DNA of 64,000 nt from Mesorhizobium sp. NBSH29 (GCF_015500055.1 NZ_CP045492.1:630501-694500), one strand, 5' to 3'. Shown: positions 44,101 to 53,855, counted from the first letter of the stretch. The notes: generated by a model from the sequence alone, not told the origin. Made by a program: numbers and translations.

Positions 44101-45944
44101 TCTATCGGCGCGCCAAACGCGCTTTCCAGTTCCATGTCGTGGACAAAAACAGTCGCCCCGTTCGGGTTAGCCACCTCGAACGTCCGCTCGCTGATCACCT
44201 TGAAACCGATGTTTTCCAGTGTCGGCACGCGCCGCGACAGCGCCACCGGCGATCCGAAATGATAGATTTTAAGCGCCGCCTGCTCAGGCGACTGATCGGT
44301 TTGGCGGTAATAGTCGATGGCAATCGGATTGTTGTCGCCAAGCGTAAGGATGCGCCCCGCATCCACCAGCGCTTCTGCCGGTGTAAAGCTGTCGCGATAG
44401 CCATCGGGAAAGCGCGCCGCAACACCGGCAATTGCCGGATCAGCCTCGCTGCCGGTCGCCTCGCGCAGGCCGTCTTCCCAGGTCCGCACAATATCGCGGA
44501 TACCGGCTTCCAGAATGGCCGGATCGACCTTTGGCGTTTTTCCGCCAGAGCGCCCGATGATGAAATGCACCCTAGCCAGGCTGCCTTCCGGGAACGCCGG
44601 GTAGAAAGCGGACAGTCGCCCGTCGAACTGGGTCTTGAGGAAATAGCCGATCTTTTCGCGCACAATGGAATCGTAGCGGTCGCGCGGCACGAAAACGAGA
44701 ACCGACACAAACCGATCGAACTGGTCAGCCCGAACCAGCGCCCGCACGCGCGGCCGTTCACCAAGCGCCAGAATGGCATCGGCATGGCGCTTGAGCGTGG
44801 GTACGCTGGTCTGAAACAGTTCGTCGCGTGGATAAGATTCCAGCACATTGATCAGCGCTTTGCCGGAATGGTCGCTTGGGTTCAGGCCCGACTGCTCGAT
44901 CACGTCCTGTGTCTTGGAGCGCAGATAAGGGATTTTCAGCACCGAGCGCGTATACGCCGTCGACGTGAACAGCCCCACAATCCGCAGTTCGCCCGCCACT
45001 TGCCCCTTCTTGTCGAAGGTTTTTATACCGATATAGTCGAGATAGATGCGCCGGTGGACTGCCGATTTGGCATTCGCCTTGGTCACGATCAGCGGCTCGG
45101 GCCCATGCAGGAAGGCGCGGATCTCCGGCGTGGTGGAGACGGCCTCGGTGCCGCGCCGCAGCACCAATACGTCTGCGTCGGCTAGGATACCAAGACCCTT
45201 GGCGTCTGTGCGTTCCAGCGTACCGCTTTCCGCGCCACCCGAATATTCAAACTCGCGCATACCCAGGAAGGTGAAGTTGTTGTCGCGCAGCCATTCGAGG
45301 AAAGCCACCGCTTCGCTGACCCGCTCTTTGGCAAGCGGCGACTTTGCCGAGCGCAACTCGGAAATGGCCTGTTCAAGTCGGCCGAGCATCGGCTTCCAGT
45401 CGGCCACCGCCGCACGCACCTGCGAAAGGATGCGAGACAGACGTGTTTTCAGCGCCTCTGTCTGATCGGCTGACAGCGCCTCGACATGCGCCTGGATGAC
45501 ACTGACACGATCGCCGCCGCTCTTGGCATTGCTGGCATCACCCAGCACTTCCTCGACGCCGGATTTTGAATGCTTCACCAGCACCACGGGATGCGCCACA
45601 AAAGTCGGCTGTCCGGCCGTATCGGTGATCTCGCCAAGAATGGAATCGAACAGGAAGGGCATGTTGTCGTTGACGATCGTGATGATCGTGACCGGACGCC
45701 CGGCGCGCTCAACACCGGCCGCAGCATCAATAGCCACCACACTCTCGCCCTTGCGATGGCCAGCCAGCGCCTTGCGTGCATAGTCAGCCGCTTGCTCCAG
45801 CACATGTGCGTCATACGTGGCAATGTCTTCTGCCGGCGCCCGCGCCAGTAGAATTTCGGCAAAACTGCCAGTTGGGGTTTTATCGGCTCCGGCGCTGGCA
45901 CCGCCGCTATCTTTGATTGACGTGCCGGATTTTCTGGCGGCCAT
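41166..45944 (-). CDS. gdh: NAD-specific glutamate dehydrogenase, large type
   Basis: A 1592-residue enzyme of the large GDH class (L-glutamate + NAD to 2-oxoglutarate + ammonium), a catabolic role. The catalytic core is C-terminal of centre: LRFGPVARGGLRWSDRAQDY, RTEVLGLVKAQQVKNAVIVP, VGAKGGFYPKQL. The long N-terminal third holds ACT-like regulatory regions (around PVTIITIVNDNMPFLFDSIL). The length equals that of family members in rhizobia and Caulobacter. Start ATG at 45944. Because of its length and base bias it produces many long opposite-strand shadow frames. Confidence 0.95.
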   Translation of the reverse strand: MAARKSGTSIKDSGGASAGADKTPTGSFAEILLARAPAEDIATYDAHVLEQAADYARKALAGHRKGESVVAIDAAAGVERAGRPVTIITIVNDNMPFLFDSILGEITDTAGQPTFVAHPVVLVKHSKSGVEEVLGDASNAKSGGDRVSVIQAHVEALSADQTEALKTRLSRILSQVRAAVADWKPMLGRLEQAISELRSAKSPLAKERVSEAVAFLEWLRDNNFTFLGMREFEYSGGAESGTLERTDAKGLGILADADVLVLRRGTEAVSTTPEIRAFLHGPEPLIVTKANAKSAVHRRIYLDYIGIKTFDKKGQVAGELRIVGLFTSTAYTRSVLKIPYLRSKTQDVIEQSGLNPSDHSGKALINVLESYPRDELFQTSVPTLKRHADAILALGERPRVRALVRADQFDRFVSVLVFVPRDRYDSIVREKIGYFLKTQFDGRLSAFYPAFPEGSLARVHFIIGRSGGKTPKVDPAILEAGIRDIVRTWEDGLREATGSEADPAIAGVAARFPDGYRDSFTPAEALVDAGRILTLGDNNPIAIDYYRQTDQSPEQAALKIYHFGSPVALSRRVPTLENIGFKVISERTFEVANPNGATVFVHDMELESAFGAPIDLADGGALFEEVFLSVWRGESDNDGYNALALTAGLRSAEIRILRAYGRYLQQAGIPQSQDFIAAALNRYPEISRALFQLFVARFDPAVQGDAKVTIRHLKSALKDALDAVPSIDDDTIIRRYLNLIEASLRTNYFAPAGDDRSLAIKLNSRHIDGLPEPKPWREIYVYGPEVEGVHLRFGPVARGGLRWSDRAQDYRTEVLGLVKAQQVKNAVIVPVGAKGGFYPKQLPVGGSRDAVFAAGKKAYVNFITSLLSITDNLDGDTVVPPEQVVRHDGDDPYFVVAADKGTATFSDTANGISQDFDFWLDDAFASGGSAGYDHKKMGITAKGAWEAVKRHFREMNRDIQTEPFTVVGVGDMSGDVFGNGMLLSEQTLLIAAFDHRDIFIDPDPDAATSFAERARLFAMPRSSWQDYDLSTLSPGGLVVSRAQKSVTLPAAAAAAIGLDKVVASPSEIMSAILKAPVDLLWFGGIGTYVRATGESNQDAGDRANDAIRVTAADLRVKVLGEGANLGVTQRARIEFNRLGGACNSDAIDNSAGVNSSDVEVNIKIALASALRRGGLTRETRNELLAEMTQEVGALVLANNYQQTLALSLARQRGMADLPHQARFMAALETRGLLDRVVETLPSPAALAERQVRGEPLTRAELGVLLAYAKIVLFSDLLDTDTPDDPHFERDLLEYFPDRMAGEYQDEIAGHRLRREIVSRVLANDVINRGGPAFVNSLQDASGRNAGDVVRAFTLVRDGFGLASVYRDIDALDTKIDGQAQLTLYQTVGRLIASATAWFLKNDHGQETLGESIVTLREARKVLEPEIEALLPPFMAERLAERRQKFAAAGAPERLAEQLAALTVAELLPDIALVARSAGADLVASAKAFFAASEAFRIPRIEEAARSIAPADYYDGLALSRASDMIGIARRAIAIAALAGFGEKADPVAAWLEAGGERITRTRERLQALTEGGDITVSRLSVASGLMSDLTSQ

Positions 45945-46019
45945 GCTTTAATTCTCCCGGCGCGATGCTTTGCGACTATCGTATCAGATTAAGCGGTTTT
46001 GGCGACACGCGTTCAGTGC

Positions 46020-46094
46020 GGCACGTTTGCAATTTCTGATGAACGTCAGATGACGAACGCAAACGCGGCACGTTCCGCAGCGCCACGTTTGCGC
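46020..46094. repeat. Short repeats and stem upstream of gdh
   Basis: The block CACGTT occurs three times (46022, 46069, 46084), twice as GGCACGTT and once as GCCACGTT. CGTTTGC (46024-46030) and GCAAACG (46059-46065) are inverted, enclosing TCTGA/TCAGA. The cluster lies between the gdh start and the typA terminator and is a likely regulator-binding array for gdh. Confidence 0.4.
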
Positions 46095-46104
46095 ATTGGC
46101 AGAT

Positions 46105-46131
46105 ACAAAAACCCCGGCCGGAGCCGGGGTT
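46105..46131 (-). terminator. Rho-independent terminator of typA
   Basis: AACCCCGGC (46110-46118) pairs with GCCGGGGTT (46123-46131). On the minus strand the stem is followed by TTTTTGT. It begins seven bases after the typA stop. Confidence 0.9.
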
Positions 46132-46137
46132 GAAAAA

Positions 46138-47967
46138 TCAGGCAGCGCCTGCGGTCTTGGACGACTTTTCAAAACGCTTGCGCTCGTTCGGGTCGAGATA
46201 GAGCTTGCGCAGACGGATCGTCTTCGGTGTCACCTCAACCAGCTCGTCGTCCTGAATCCAGGCGAGAGCGCGTTCCAGCGTCATACGGATTGGCGGCGTC
46301 AGCTTGACGGCCTCATCCTTGCCGGCGGCGCGGATGTTGGTGAGTTTCTTGCCCTTCAGCACGTTGACCTCAAGATCGTTGTCGCGGCTGTGGATGCCGA
46401 TGATCATGCCCTGATAGACCTTCACGCCGGCTTCGATGACCATCGGGCCACGATCTTCCAGGTTCCACATGGCGAAGGCAACAGCCTCGCCCATTTCGTT
46501 GGAGATCAAGACGCCATTGCTGCGGCCAGCCATATCGCCCTTGTAGGCCTGATAAGAGTGGAACAGCCGGTTCATCACCGCGGTGCCGCGCGTATCGGTC
46601 AGAAGCTCTGACTGATAGCCGATCAGGCCGCGCGTTGGCGCGTGGAATACGATGCGCTGACGGTTGCCGCCCGAAGGACGCAGCTCGACCATTTCGCCTT
46701 TGCGCTCCGACATTTTCTGCACAACGACGCCGGCATGTTCTTCATCGACGTCGATGACGACTTCCTCAACCGGCTCCAGCAGCTCGCCGTCTTCGCCCTT
46801 TTGCATCACCACACGCGGACGCGAAACGGCAAGCTCGAAGCCTTCGCGGCGCATTGTCTCGATCAGAACGGCAAGCTGCAACTCGCCGCGGCCCGACACG
46901 AAGAACGAATCCTTCTCGGTCGATTCCTCGATCTTCAGCGCCACATTGCCTTCGGCTTCGCGCAACAGACGGTCGCGGATGACACGGCTGGTCACCTTGT
47001 CGCCCTCGGTGCCGGCCAGCGGGCTGTCATTGACGATGAAGCTCATCGTCACGGTCGGTGGATCAATGGGCTGCGCGTGCAGCGGTTCGGTCACGGCAGG
47101 GTCGCAGAAGGTGTCGGCGACGGTGCCCTTTGAAAGACCGGCAATGGCCACGATGTCGCCTGCCTGCGCTTCTTCGATAGGCTGGCGCTCGAGGCCACGG
47201 AAAGCCAGGATTTTTGAGACGCGGCCGGTTTCCACCAGCGCCCCGTCATTATCCAGGACCTTGACCGGCATATTGGCCTTCAGCGTACCGCTTTCGATGC
47301 GGCCCGTGATGATGCGGCCCAGAAACGGGTTGGCCTCCAGCAAAGTGCCGATCATGCGGAACGGGCCAGGGTGCACGGTTGGCGCCGGCACATGCTTGAC
47401 GATAAGATCAAACAGCGGAGCAAGTTCCTGATCCTTCGGGCCTTCCGGGTTTTCAGAAACCCAGCCATCACGGCCTGAACCGTAGAGAATGGGGAAGTCG
47501 AGCTGTTCGTCGGTCGCGTCGAGCGCGGCGAAGAGGTCGAACACTTCATTGACGACTTCCACGTGGCGCGCATCCGGGCGGTCGATCTTGTTGATCACTA
47601 CGATCGGGCGCAGGCCAACCTTGAGCGCCTTGCCGACCACGAACTTGGTCTGCGGCATCGGGCCTTCGGCAGCATCGACCAGAACAATGGCCGAATCCAC
47701 CATCGAAAGAATGCGCTCGACTTCACCACCGAAGTCGGCGTGGCCTGGCGTGTCGACGATGTTGATGCGGTAATCTTTCCAGTCGACCGAAGTCGCCTTG
47801 GCGAGAATGGTGATGCCGCGCTCTTTTTCAAGATCGTTGCTGTCCATCGCACGCTCGGCAACGCGCTGGTTTTCGCGGAACGAGCCTGCCTGTTTCAGAA
47901 GCTGGTCAACCAGCGTGGTTTTGCCATGGTCAACGTGTGCGATGATCGCGATGTTACGGAGATTCAT
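46138..47967 (-). CDS. typA: Ribosome-associated GTPase TypA/BipA
   Basis: A 609-residue translational GTPase. G1 is AHVDHGKTT near residue 10, switch I RGITI, G3 [15 protein letters not shown]4 NKIDRPDA; the later domains include the BipA-specific [16 protein letters not shown] and the C-terminal [19 protein letters not shown]. It supports ribosome assembly and stress adaptation. The ATG at 47967 (MNLRNIAII) matches the usual start; a GTG three codons earlier has no better ribosome-binding site. Followed by a good terminator; divergent from cyaC. Confidence 0.96.
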   Translation of the reverse strand: MNLRNIAIIAHVDHGKTTLVDQLLKQAGSFRENQRVAERAMDSNDLEKERGITILAKATSVDWKDYRINIVDTPGHADFGGEVERILSMVDSAIVLVDAAEGPMPQTKFVVGKALKVGLRPIVVINKIDRPDARHVEVVNEVFDLFAALDATDEQLDFPILYGSGRDGWVSENPEGPKDQELAPLFDLIVKHVPAPTVHPGPFRMIGTLLEANPFLGRIITGRIESGTLKANMPVKVLDNDGALVETGRVSKILAFRGLERQPIEEAQAGDIVAIAGLSKGTVADTFCDPAVTEPLHAQPIDPPTVTMSFIVNDSPLAGTEGDKVTSRVIRDRLLREAEGNVALKIEESTEKDSFFVSGRGELQLAVLIETMRREGFELAVSRPRVVMQKGEDGELLEPVEEVVIDVDEEHAGVVVQKMSERKGEMVELRPSGGNRQRIVFHAPTRGLIGYQSELLTDTRGTAVMNRLFHSYQAYKGDMAGRSNGVLISNEMGEAVAFAMWNLEDRGPMVIEAGVKVYQGMIIGIHSRDNDLEVNVLKGKKLTNIRAAGKDEAVKLTPPIRMTLERALAWIQDDELVEVTPKTIRLRKLYLDPNERKRFEKSSKTAGAA

Positions 47968-48150
47968 AAATGTCACTCGGGAGATTCAAGGGGCGCACAA
48001 TCAATGGGCGCCTGTTTCGTTGGCGCGCTCATACAGGGTTTTTCGCAGATGCGAAAGGGGGAGCGGCAAACCAGTCGATCTGCATCGTCACGGCCAAAGC
48101 GGATATAACGGCGCGCAACATTGTCGGCCCGGCAAAACAATGCCACGGTC

Positions 48151-49884
48151 ATGCCGGAAAAGCAGGTGAGGGAAATTGTGACGCACGCAGAGTCGCCCAG
48201 GCCCGGTTTTCAAACCCTGTTTTCCGGGAAAAACATCCGCACGGCCCGGCTCGCTTCAGGCCTTGTGATGTTCACCTTCGTGACCATGCATCTGCTTAAC
48301 CACGCCATGCTTTTGGTCTCCATCGAGGCCGCCAACGCGGTTCGACCCTTCTTCCTGCTGATCTGGCGCAACCCGCTTTCCACGCTCCTCCTCTATGGCG
48401 CGCTGGCCACCCACCTGGTGCTTGTCCTTTATTCCATCTACCGCCGCCGCACTCTCATTATGCCCGCAAGAGAGGCGATCCAGACAATTTTCGGCCTCGC
48501 CATCCCGCTTCTGATCGCCGAACACGCTATCGGCACAAGGCTCATTCATGTCGTCAGCGGCATCGAGGATGATTACGCCTATGTCCTACGCGTACTGTGG
48601 GTTGCCGCGCCGATGCTGGGACTGCGGCAGGCCTTTGCCATCGTCATCATCTGGACGCATGGCTGTCTCGGGCTCTATTTCTGGGTGCGCTTTCGAAACT
48701 GGTATCCGCAGGCCGCCCCCTATCTTCTGGCGACGGCCATACTGGTCCCTGTCCTTGCCCTTTTGGGTTTTGCCGCCGGCGGCAGGGCTCTCGCGACCTA
48801 TCAAACCGACCCGATCCTGATCGACCGCGACCTGTTTGCCCGGGCCTTGACCATCAAGGAAACGGCCCTCTCGGCAGTACAGGGCGGTTTCCTTGTGGCG
48901 TTGCTCGGGGTTCTGGCGCTGCGCCGCCTGCGCATCAAGCGCGAACAGCGCGACATCGTCGAAATCCGCTATTCGACTGGCCAGACCGCCCGTGTGGCGG
49001 GTGGCTACAGCGTGCTGGAAGCAAGCCGGGTCAGCGGCATTCCCCATTATTCTGTCTGCGGTGGTCGGGGCAGATGTTCGACCTGCCGCATCAAGGTTTC
49101 CGAAGGGCTCGCCGACCAGCCCGAGCCCGGCTCTATCGAACGCGCGACACTCGCACGCATCGGCGCCGACCGTGACGTGCGCCTCGCCTGCCAGTTGCGG
49201 CCGACACACAATCTCTCGGTGACGCCGCTGCTCAAACCCGACCGCGCGCGACGGCTTGCGCTCGCCGCCACACCCGGCCGCGAGCACGAGGTTGCGGTTC
49301 TGTTTTGCGATATCCGCAATTTCACTGGCCTCGCAGATCACCGCCTGCCTTTCGACATCGTGTTCCTCCTGAACCGCTATTTCGCCATGGTGGGTGCGGC
49401 GGTGGAAGAGGCCGGCGGTCGCATGGACAAGTTCATCGGCGATGGTGCCATGGCCCTGTTTGGCGTTGACACCGACAACCGCCTTGCCTGCCGCCAGGCC
49501 CTCCAGGCCGCCTCCGCCATCTTGGAGGATCTCGACCGGCTCAACCGGGAACTGGCCGGCGAGCTGTCCGAACCGCTGCGCATCGCCATCGGCATCCATG
49601 CCGGCCCTGCCATCGTCGGCGCCATGGGCTATGGCGAGGTCATGCCGGTCACCGCCATTGGTGACACGGTCAATACCGCCAGCCGGCTCGAGCTGGTGGC
49701 CAAGGAGTTCAATGCCGCGCTGGTCGTCTCCGAGCCGACTGCCATCCTGTCCGGTCTCGACCTTTCAGGGTTCGAACTGCGCAAGATAGACATTCGCGGC
49801 CGCGCCGAGCCACTTCATGTTCATGTAATCCCTGCCGGCAAGAACCTTTCTCTGCCCCGCACCCGTAAAAATACAGATGCCTGA
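48151..49884 (+). CDS. cyaC: CyaC-type adenylate cyclase with haem membrane anchor and 2Fe-2S domain
   Basis: A 577-residue three-part protein. Residues 35-260 hold six helices with histidines at 47, 51, 88, 125, 133 and 170 ([38 protein letters not shown]), like the di-haem-b anchor of succinate:quinone oxidoreductases. Residues 268-360 are a plant-type ferredoxin domain with Cys303, 309, 312 and 347 ([18 protein letters not shown]). From 378 comes a class III cyclase domain ([13 protein letters not shown], Asp387; [11 protein letters not shown], Asp431). The Sinorhizobium meliloti homologue CyaC is a quinone-redox-controlled adenylate cyclase. Start ATG 48151; a TTG at 48121 is possible, neither has a good ribosome-binding site. 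Confidence 0.92.
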   Translation: MPEKQVREIVTHAESPRPGFQTLFSGKNIRTARLASGLVMFTFVTMHLLNHAMLLVSIEAANAVRPFFLLIWRNPLSTLLLYGALATHLVLVLYSIYRRRTLIMPAREAIQTIFGLAIPLLIAEHAIGTRLIHVVSGIEDDYAYVLRVLWVAAPMLGLRQAFAIVIIWTHGCLGLYFWVRFRNWYPQAAPYLLATAILVPVLALLGFAAGGRALATYQTDPILIDRDLFARALTIKETALSAVQGGFLVALLGVLALRRLRIKREQRDIVEIRYSTGQTARVAGGYSVLEASRVSGIPHYSVCGGRGRCSTCRIKVSEGLADQPEPGSIERATLARIGADRDVRLACQLRPTHNLSVTPLLKPDRARRLALAATPGREHEVAVLFCDIRNFTGLADHRLPFDIVFLLNRYFAMVGAAVEEAGGRMDKFIGDGAMALFGVDTDNRLACRQALQAASAILEDLDRLNRELAGELSEPLRIAIGIHAGPAIVGAMGYGEVMPVTAIGDTVNTASRLELVAKEFNAALVVSEPTAILSGLDLSGFELRKIDIRGRAEPLHVHVIPAGKNLSLPRTRKNTDA

Positions 49885-49893
49885 AACGCAATC

Positions 49894-49913
49894 GGCGGCA
49901 GCACTATGCCGCC
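49894..49913. terminator. Hairpin between cyaC and the phoD-like gene
   Basis: GGCGGCA (49894-49900) and TGCCGCC (49907-49913) form a seven-base-pair stem ten bases after the cyaC stop, followed by a run of GCC triplets (to about 49924). It lies between convergent genes; no T-run. Confidence 0.45.
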
Positions 49914-49942
49914 GCCGCCGCCGCCAATCGCATCGAAACGCT

Positions 49943-51520
49943 CTAGGCCGAACGCACCGGATCGAGCGTCACCTTGTAAAGCTCCACATCGTCGCGATCC
50001 ATCAGCCGCACTGTCATCTGCTCGCTCGTTCCGTCAATATCGACCAAACCGAAAAACTGGAGCCCAGCTGAAGGCGGCAGGTTCTGGCCCTGCTCCTCGG
50101 TTGGGGCTTTCACAAATTTCAGCTCAGGCCCAAAGGTCGGATCAAGATCACCCGGCCCGAACGTGCCGGCATGCAACGGCCCGGACACGAACTCCCAGAA
50201 CGGCTCGAAATCCTGGAACGCTGCTTTTTCAGGATTGTAATAATGCGCCGCCGTATAGTGCACATCGGCCGTCATCCATACAGTATTCTCAATCCCGGCA
50301 TTCTTGATGTAGCGCAGCAGATCAGCAATTTCGAGTTCGCGGCCAGATGGCAAGCCAGCCTGCCCATTGGCGATAGCCTCAGCGCCCTTCTTGTTGGCAC
50401 CATCGTTCCAAACCACAATGCCAAGCGGCATGTCAGACGCAATCACCTTCCATGTGGCGCGGCTGTTGGCCAGTTCGCGTTTCAGCCATTTGATCTGCTC
50501 TTCACCGGCAATGCGCGACTGATCGGTCATTTCCGTCTCGACAGCATCACCATTGGGCCCGCGATAGGCACGCAGATCGAGAAAGAACACATCGAGCAGC
50601 GGCCCATAAGCAATCTTGCGATAGACCCGGCCGGGCTCTTCCGGTGTGAAGCGAATGGGCGTCATTTCATGAAACGCCCGCGCCGCCCGCGATTGAAGCA
50701 GCGGCACAGACTTTTCCGTATAGCGATCATCCGCCGTCAGATCCTTGGAGGCCGACCAATTGTTCACCACCTCATGGTCGTCCCACTGGTAGAAGGTGGG
50801 CGTATGCTGGTTGAACGCCAGCACATGCTCGTCCATCAGATTATATTTCCACTGGCCGCGATATTCGGCCATCGTTTCGGCAACCTTGGACTTCTCCTCG
50901 CTCAGAACCTTGTTCACCCATTTGGTGCCGTCCTTGAGATCGACTTCCGCTTGCAGCGGGCCATCCGCATAAATGGTGTCGCCCGAATGCAGGAAGAAAT
51001 CCGGCGTGTGCTTGGCCATGGTGGCGTAGGTATAAATACCCTTCTCATCAATGCCCCAGCCCTGCCCGACCGTATCGCCCGACCAGACAAAGCGGATATT
51101 GCGCTTGGAGGAAGGCGCGGTCTTGAAGCGCCCGATGATCGGCTCGGAAGTACTGTTGATGTCGGAAAGATCTGCCGCCACCATCCGGTAGAAAATATCC
51201 TGATCCGAAGACAGCCCGGCCAGAAGACGCTTTACCGTAAAATCGCTTTCCGGCACCGCATCCAGCGTCGGCAACCGCATCGCGTTCTTGAAACTCTCCG
51301 TCGTCGAAACCTCAAACGCCACCCGCGAAGGACGGTCCGTCCGTGTCCAGATCATGCCCGAAACAGAATCCACATCGCCCGATTGAACGCCATGCGTAAA
51401 CTGCGGACGCGCATTGGCGCGCGAATAAAAAGGCATCGCAAGGCCAGACCCCGCCACAATACCGGCCGCACTGGCCGATGTCACAAAAGCGCGGCGTGTC
51501 AATTTCATGCGGGTCGTCAT
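49943..51520 (-). CDS. phoD: Alkaline phosphatase D (PhoD) family protein
   Basis: A 525-residue exported phosphodiesterase/phosphatase. A Tat signal is clear at the N-terminus (KLTRRAFVTSASAAGIVAGS; Arg9-Arg10). Mature domains: an N-terminal beta domain (FTHGVQSGDVDSVSGMIWTR) and the metallophosphatase domain with FVWSGDTVGQG, FFLHSGDTIYADG, YQWDDHEVVNNW and VWMTADVHYTAAHYY. These are the calcium/iron ligands of PhoD. It should release phosphate from diesters in the periplasm, usually under phosphate limitation; no clear Pho box was seen in front. The ATG at 51520 has GGAGAG seven bases away. Confidence 0.92.
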   Translation of the reverse strand: MTTRMKLTRRAFVTSASAAGIVAGSGLAMPFYSRANARPQFTHGVQSGDVDSVSGMIWTRTDRPSRVAFEVSTTESFKNAMRLPTLDAVPESDFTVKRLLAGLSSDQDIFYRMVAADLSDINSTSEPIIGRFKTAPSSKRNIRFVWSGDTVGQGWGIDEKGIYTYATMAKHTPDFFLHSGDTIYADGPLQAEVDLKDGTKWVNKVLSEEKSKVAETMAEYRGQWKYNLMDEHVLAFNQHTPTFYQWDDHEVVNNWSASKDLTADDRYTEKSVPLLQSRAARAFHEMTPIRFTPEEPGRVYRKIAYGPLLDVFFLDLRAYRGPNGDAVETEMTDQSRIAGEEQIKWLKRELANSRATWKVIASDMPLGIVVWNDGANKKGAEAIANGQAGLPSGRELEIADLLRYIKNAGIENTVWMTADVHYTAAHYYNPEKAAFQDFEPFWEFVSGPLHAGTFGPGDLDPTFGPELKFVKAPTEEQGQNLPPSAGLQFFGLVDIDGTSEQMTVRLMDRDDVELYKVTLDPVRSA

Positions 51521-51630
51521 GGCTCTCTCCAGATGGCTGTGAACGTGGCGCGCACTTTCACCCAGCGAGGCGGCGTCTTGATCTCAGCAGCATGAATTTT
51601 TCTTGAAAGTTTGGTGACAGAGCGCATTTC

Positions 51631-51750
51631 CTCGCCCCGCTTGCGGGGAGAGGTGGCTTGGGCAAAACCCAAGACGGAGAGGGGCTGGCAACAGCGGAAC
51701 GACGGCCAAAACAACGCCAGCGCCTCGTGGTTCGACAAGCTCACCATGAG
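51631..51750. repeat. Composite intergenic repeat between phoD-like and M3 peptidase genes
   Basis: Three modules follow each other: a stem CCCCGC-tt-GCGGGG with CTC/GAG flanks (51631-51652), a small stem TTGGG/CCCAA with a GACGGAGAGGGGC tail (51657-51686), and TGGTTCGACAAGCTCACCAT (51728-51747). The first and third read like dispersed intergenic repeats known from rhizobial and sphingomonad genomes, where they yield spurious frames reading PRKRGE and MVSLSNHE; both such frames appear here on the minus strand. No other copy is in this window, so the repeat status rests on memory. Confidence 0.55.
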
Positions 51751-51809
51751 GCTACTGGGACATCAGCGCCACGTGCGAAGAATTAAATCTGCGAGGGCTA
51801 AGTCTCCCC

Positions 51810-53855
51810 TCAAACCAACCCGCGCTTCACCATCATAGCATCCGGCGAAGGCATCTTGCCCCGGAACGCCGTATAAAGCGCTTCCGGGTCCGCCGTCCCG
51901 CCAGCCGCGTAAATGTGTTTCTTCAACCGCGCGGCTAATTCCGGGTCGAACGGGTCACCCGCTTCTTCAAACGCGCTGAAGGCATCGGCGTCCAGCACTT
52001 CCGACCACAGATAGGAATAATAGCCGGCTGAATATCCCTCGCCAGAAAACACATGCAGGAAATGCGGCGTGCGGTGGCGCATGATGATAGCGTCGGGCAT
52101 TTCCATGCGGGCCAGTGTTTCGGCTTCAAACGCCACCGGATCGGCAGGCGCATCGGCGCGCGAATGATACTCCATGTCGATCAGCGCGGAGGAGGCAAAT
52201 TCCACCGCGTTGAACCCGGCATCAAAGGTGCGCGCGGCCAGCATCTTGTCCACCAGCGCCTTGGGCATGGGCTGGCCGGTTTCATAATGCAGCGCATGCG
52301 CCGACAGAATTTCCGGCACCGTCAGCCAGTGCTCGAAAAGCTGCGAGGGCAGTTCCACGAAATCGCGCGAGACGGATGTGCCGGCAACGGATGGCCAGGT
52401 CACTTCCGTCAGCATGCCGTGCAGCGCATGACCAAATTCATGGAACAGCGTGCGGGCCTCATCCATCGAAAGCAGTGCCGGCTTGCCCGCCGAAGGTTTA
52501 GCAAAATTCATCACATTATAGATGATCGGCTTTGACCCCTCGCCAAGCGAGTAGCCGGATTTCAGCGCACTCATCCACGCGCCCGAACGCTTGGATGGCC
52601 GCGCAAAATAATCGGCAACAAACGTGCCCCGCTGGCTGCCATCTGCATTGTGCACGGCAAAAACCCGCGCATCCTTGTGCCATGTGGCTACGCCCTTCTG
52701 TTCTACAAAGGTCACGCCAAACAAGCGTGTTGCCACATCAAAGGCCGCATCCACGATGCGCTCAAGCTGCAGATAGGGTTTGAGCGCCGCCTCATCGAAA
52801 TCAAATTTTTCAGCGCGCAGCTTTTCAGCGAAATGGCGCCAGTCCCAGCCGGCAATGGCGTGGTTGTAGCCCTCGGAAGTGGCAATGCGCTGCAGTTCCA
52901 TCTGGTCGACGGCGGCCTTTTCGCGCGCCTTTTCCCACACAGGGTTGAGAAGCCCGAACACCGCCTCCGGCGTCTTGGCCATCGTGTCGTCCAGCTTCAG
53001 CGCCGCATAGCTTTCATAGCCCAGCAGCTTTGCTTTCTCGGCCCGCAGCGCCAATGTCTTGGCCACAATTGCGCGATTATCCGTCGCGCCGCCATTTTCG
53101 CCACGCTTGGCAAAACCCTGAAAGGCTTTCTCGCGCAGATCCCGCCGCGCGGAAAATGTCGTGAACGGCTCATAGATAGAGCGCGACAGCGTCACCGCAT
53201 AGGCGTTCGCATGCCCGCGCAGTTCGGCAGCCTCTGCCATCGCGCTTTTGAGGAAGTCCGGCAGTCCGGCAACATCACTCTCGAAAAGGACAAGCGCCCA
53301 GTCCTTTTCATCGGCCAGAACATTTTGCCCGAACGAAGCGCCAAGCGAGGCCAGTTCCTCGCCAATGGCCGCAAGCCGCTTCTGGTCGGTTTCGCCAAGC
53401 TTGGCACCAGAGCGCACAAAACCCTTCCAGGTCTTTTCCAGAACCCGCAAGGTTTCGGCATCAAGGCCAAGCTTCGCGCGCGCTTCATAAAGCGCATCAA
53501 TGCGGGCAAACAGAGCGGCATTCATCGAGATCGCAGAAAAATGCCGCGACATTTTAGGCGCGATATCGCGCTCCATCGCCTGAATTTCATCATTCGTATG
53601 CGCGCCTGCCCGGCACCAGAAAATCGACGAAACATGGTCAAGCGGCGCGCCTGAAAGCTCCAACGCTCTAAGCGTATTGTCGATGGTGGGCGCTGCATCC
53701 TGATGGGCAATCGCGTTAATCTCGGCCGCATGCGCTGCAAGTGCCGCCTCGAACACCGGCCCGAAATCCGCATCCTTCAGCGCCGCAAAATCCGGCAGCC
53801 CAAGCGGCCCCGTCCAATGCGTCAGGGGATGGGTGGTGAGATCAATTGAGGACAT
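51810..53855 (-). CDS. M3 family oligopeptidase (Dcp/OpdA-like)
   Basis: A 681-residue thimet-oligopeptidase-type zinc peptidase. The active site is FHEFGHALHG (His472, Glu473, His476), with the third ligand in the following FVELPSQLFEHW region; FSGEGYSAGYYSYLWSEVLD is a family hallmark of the substrate pocket. There is no signal peptide, so it is cytosolic and degrades short peptides. Length equals that of dipeptidyl carboxypeptidase Dcp and oligopeptidase A; I cannot separate the two by eye. Preceded by the NTF2-like gene, 82 bases away. Confidence 0.93.
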   Translation of the reverse strand: MSSIDLTTHPLTHWTGPLGLPDFAALKDADFGPVFEAALAAHAAEINAIAHQDAAPTIDNTLRALELSGAPLDHVSSIFWCRAGAHTNDEIQAMERDIAPKMSRHFSAISMNAALFARIDALYEARAKLGLDAETLRVLEKTWKGFVRSGAKLGETDQKRLAAIGEELASLGASFGQNVLADEKDWALVLFESDVAGLPDFLKSAMAEAAELRGHANAYAVTLSRSIYEPFTTFSARRDLREKAFQGFAKRGENGGATDNRAIVAKTLALRAEKAKLLGYESYAALKLDDTMAKTPEAVFGLLNPVWEKAREKAAVDQMELQRIATSEGYNHAIAGWDWRHFAEKLRAEKFDFDEAALKPYLQLERIVDAAFDVATRLFGVTFVEQKGVATWHKDARVFAVHNADGSQRGTFVADYFARPSKRSGAWMSALKSGYSLGEGSKPIIYNVMNFAKPSAGKPALLSMDEARTLFHEFGHALHGMLTEVTWPSVAGTSVSRDFVELPSQLFEHWLTVPEILSAHALHYETGQPMPKALVDKMLAARTFDAGFNAVEFASSALIDMEYHSRADAPADPVAFEAETLARMEMPDAIIMRHRTPHFLHVFSGEGYSAGYYSYLWSEVLDADAFSAFEEAGDPFDPELAARLKKHIYAAGGTADPEALYTAFRGKMPSPDAMMVKRGLV

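Noticed and set aside
49908-49924. GCC triplet run after cyaC
   Set aside because: Only five or six units; noted as part of the hairpin flank, too short to be a meaningful microsatellite.
51517-51747. 76-codon leftward frame (MVSLSNHE start)
   Set aside because: Product of the intergenic repeat; this wording recurs as a false gene in genomes carrying the repeat.
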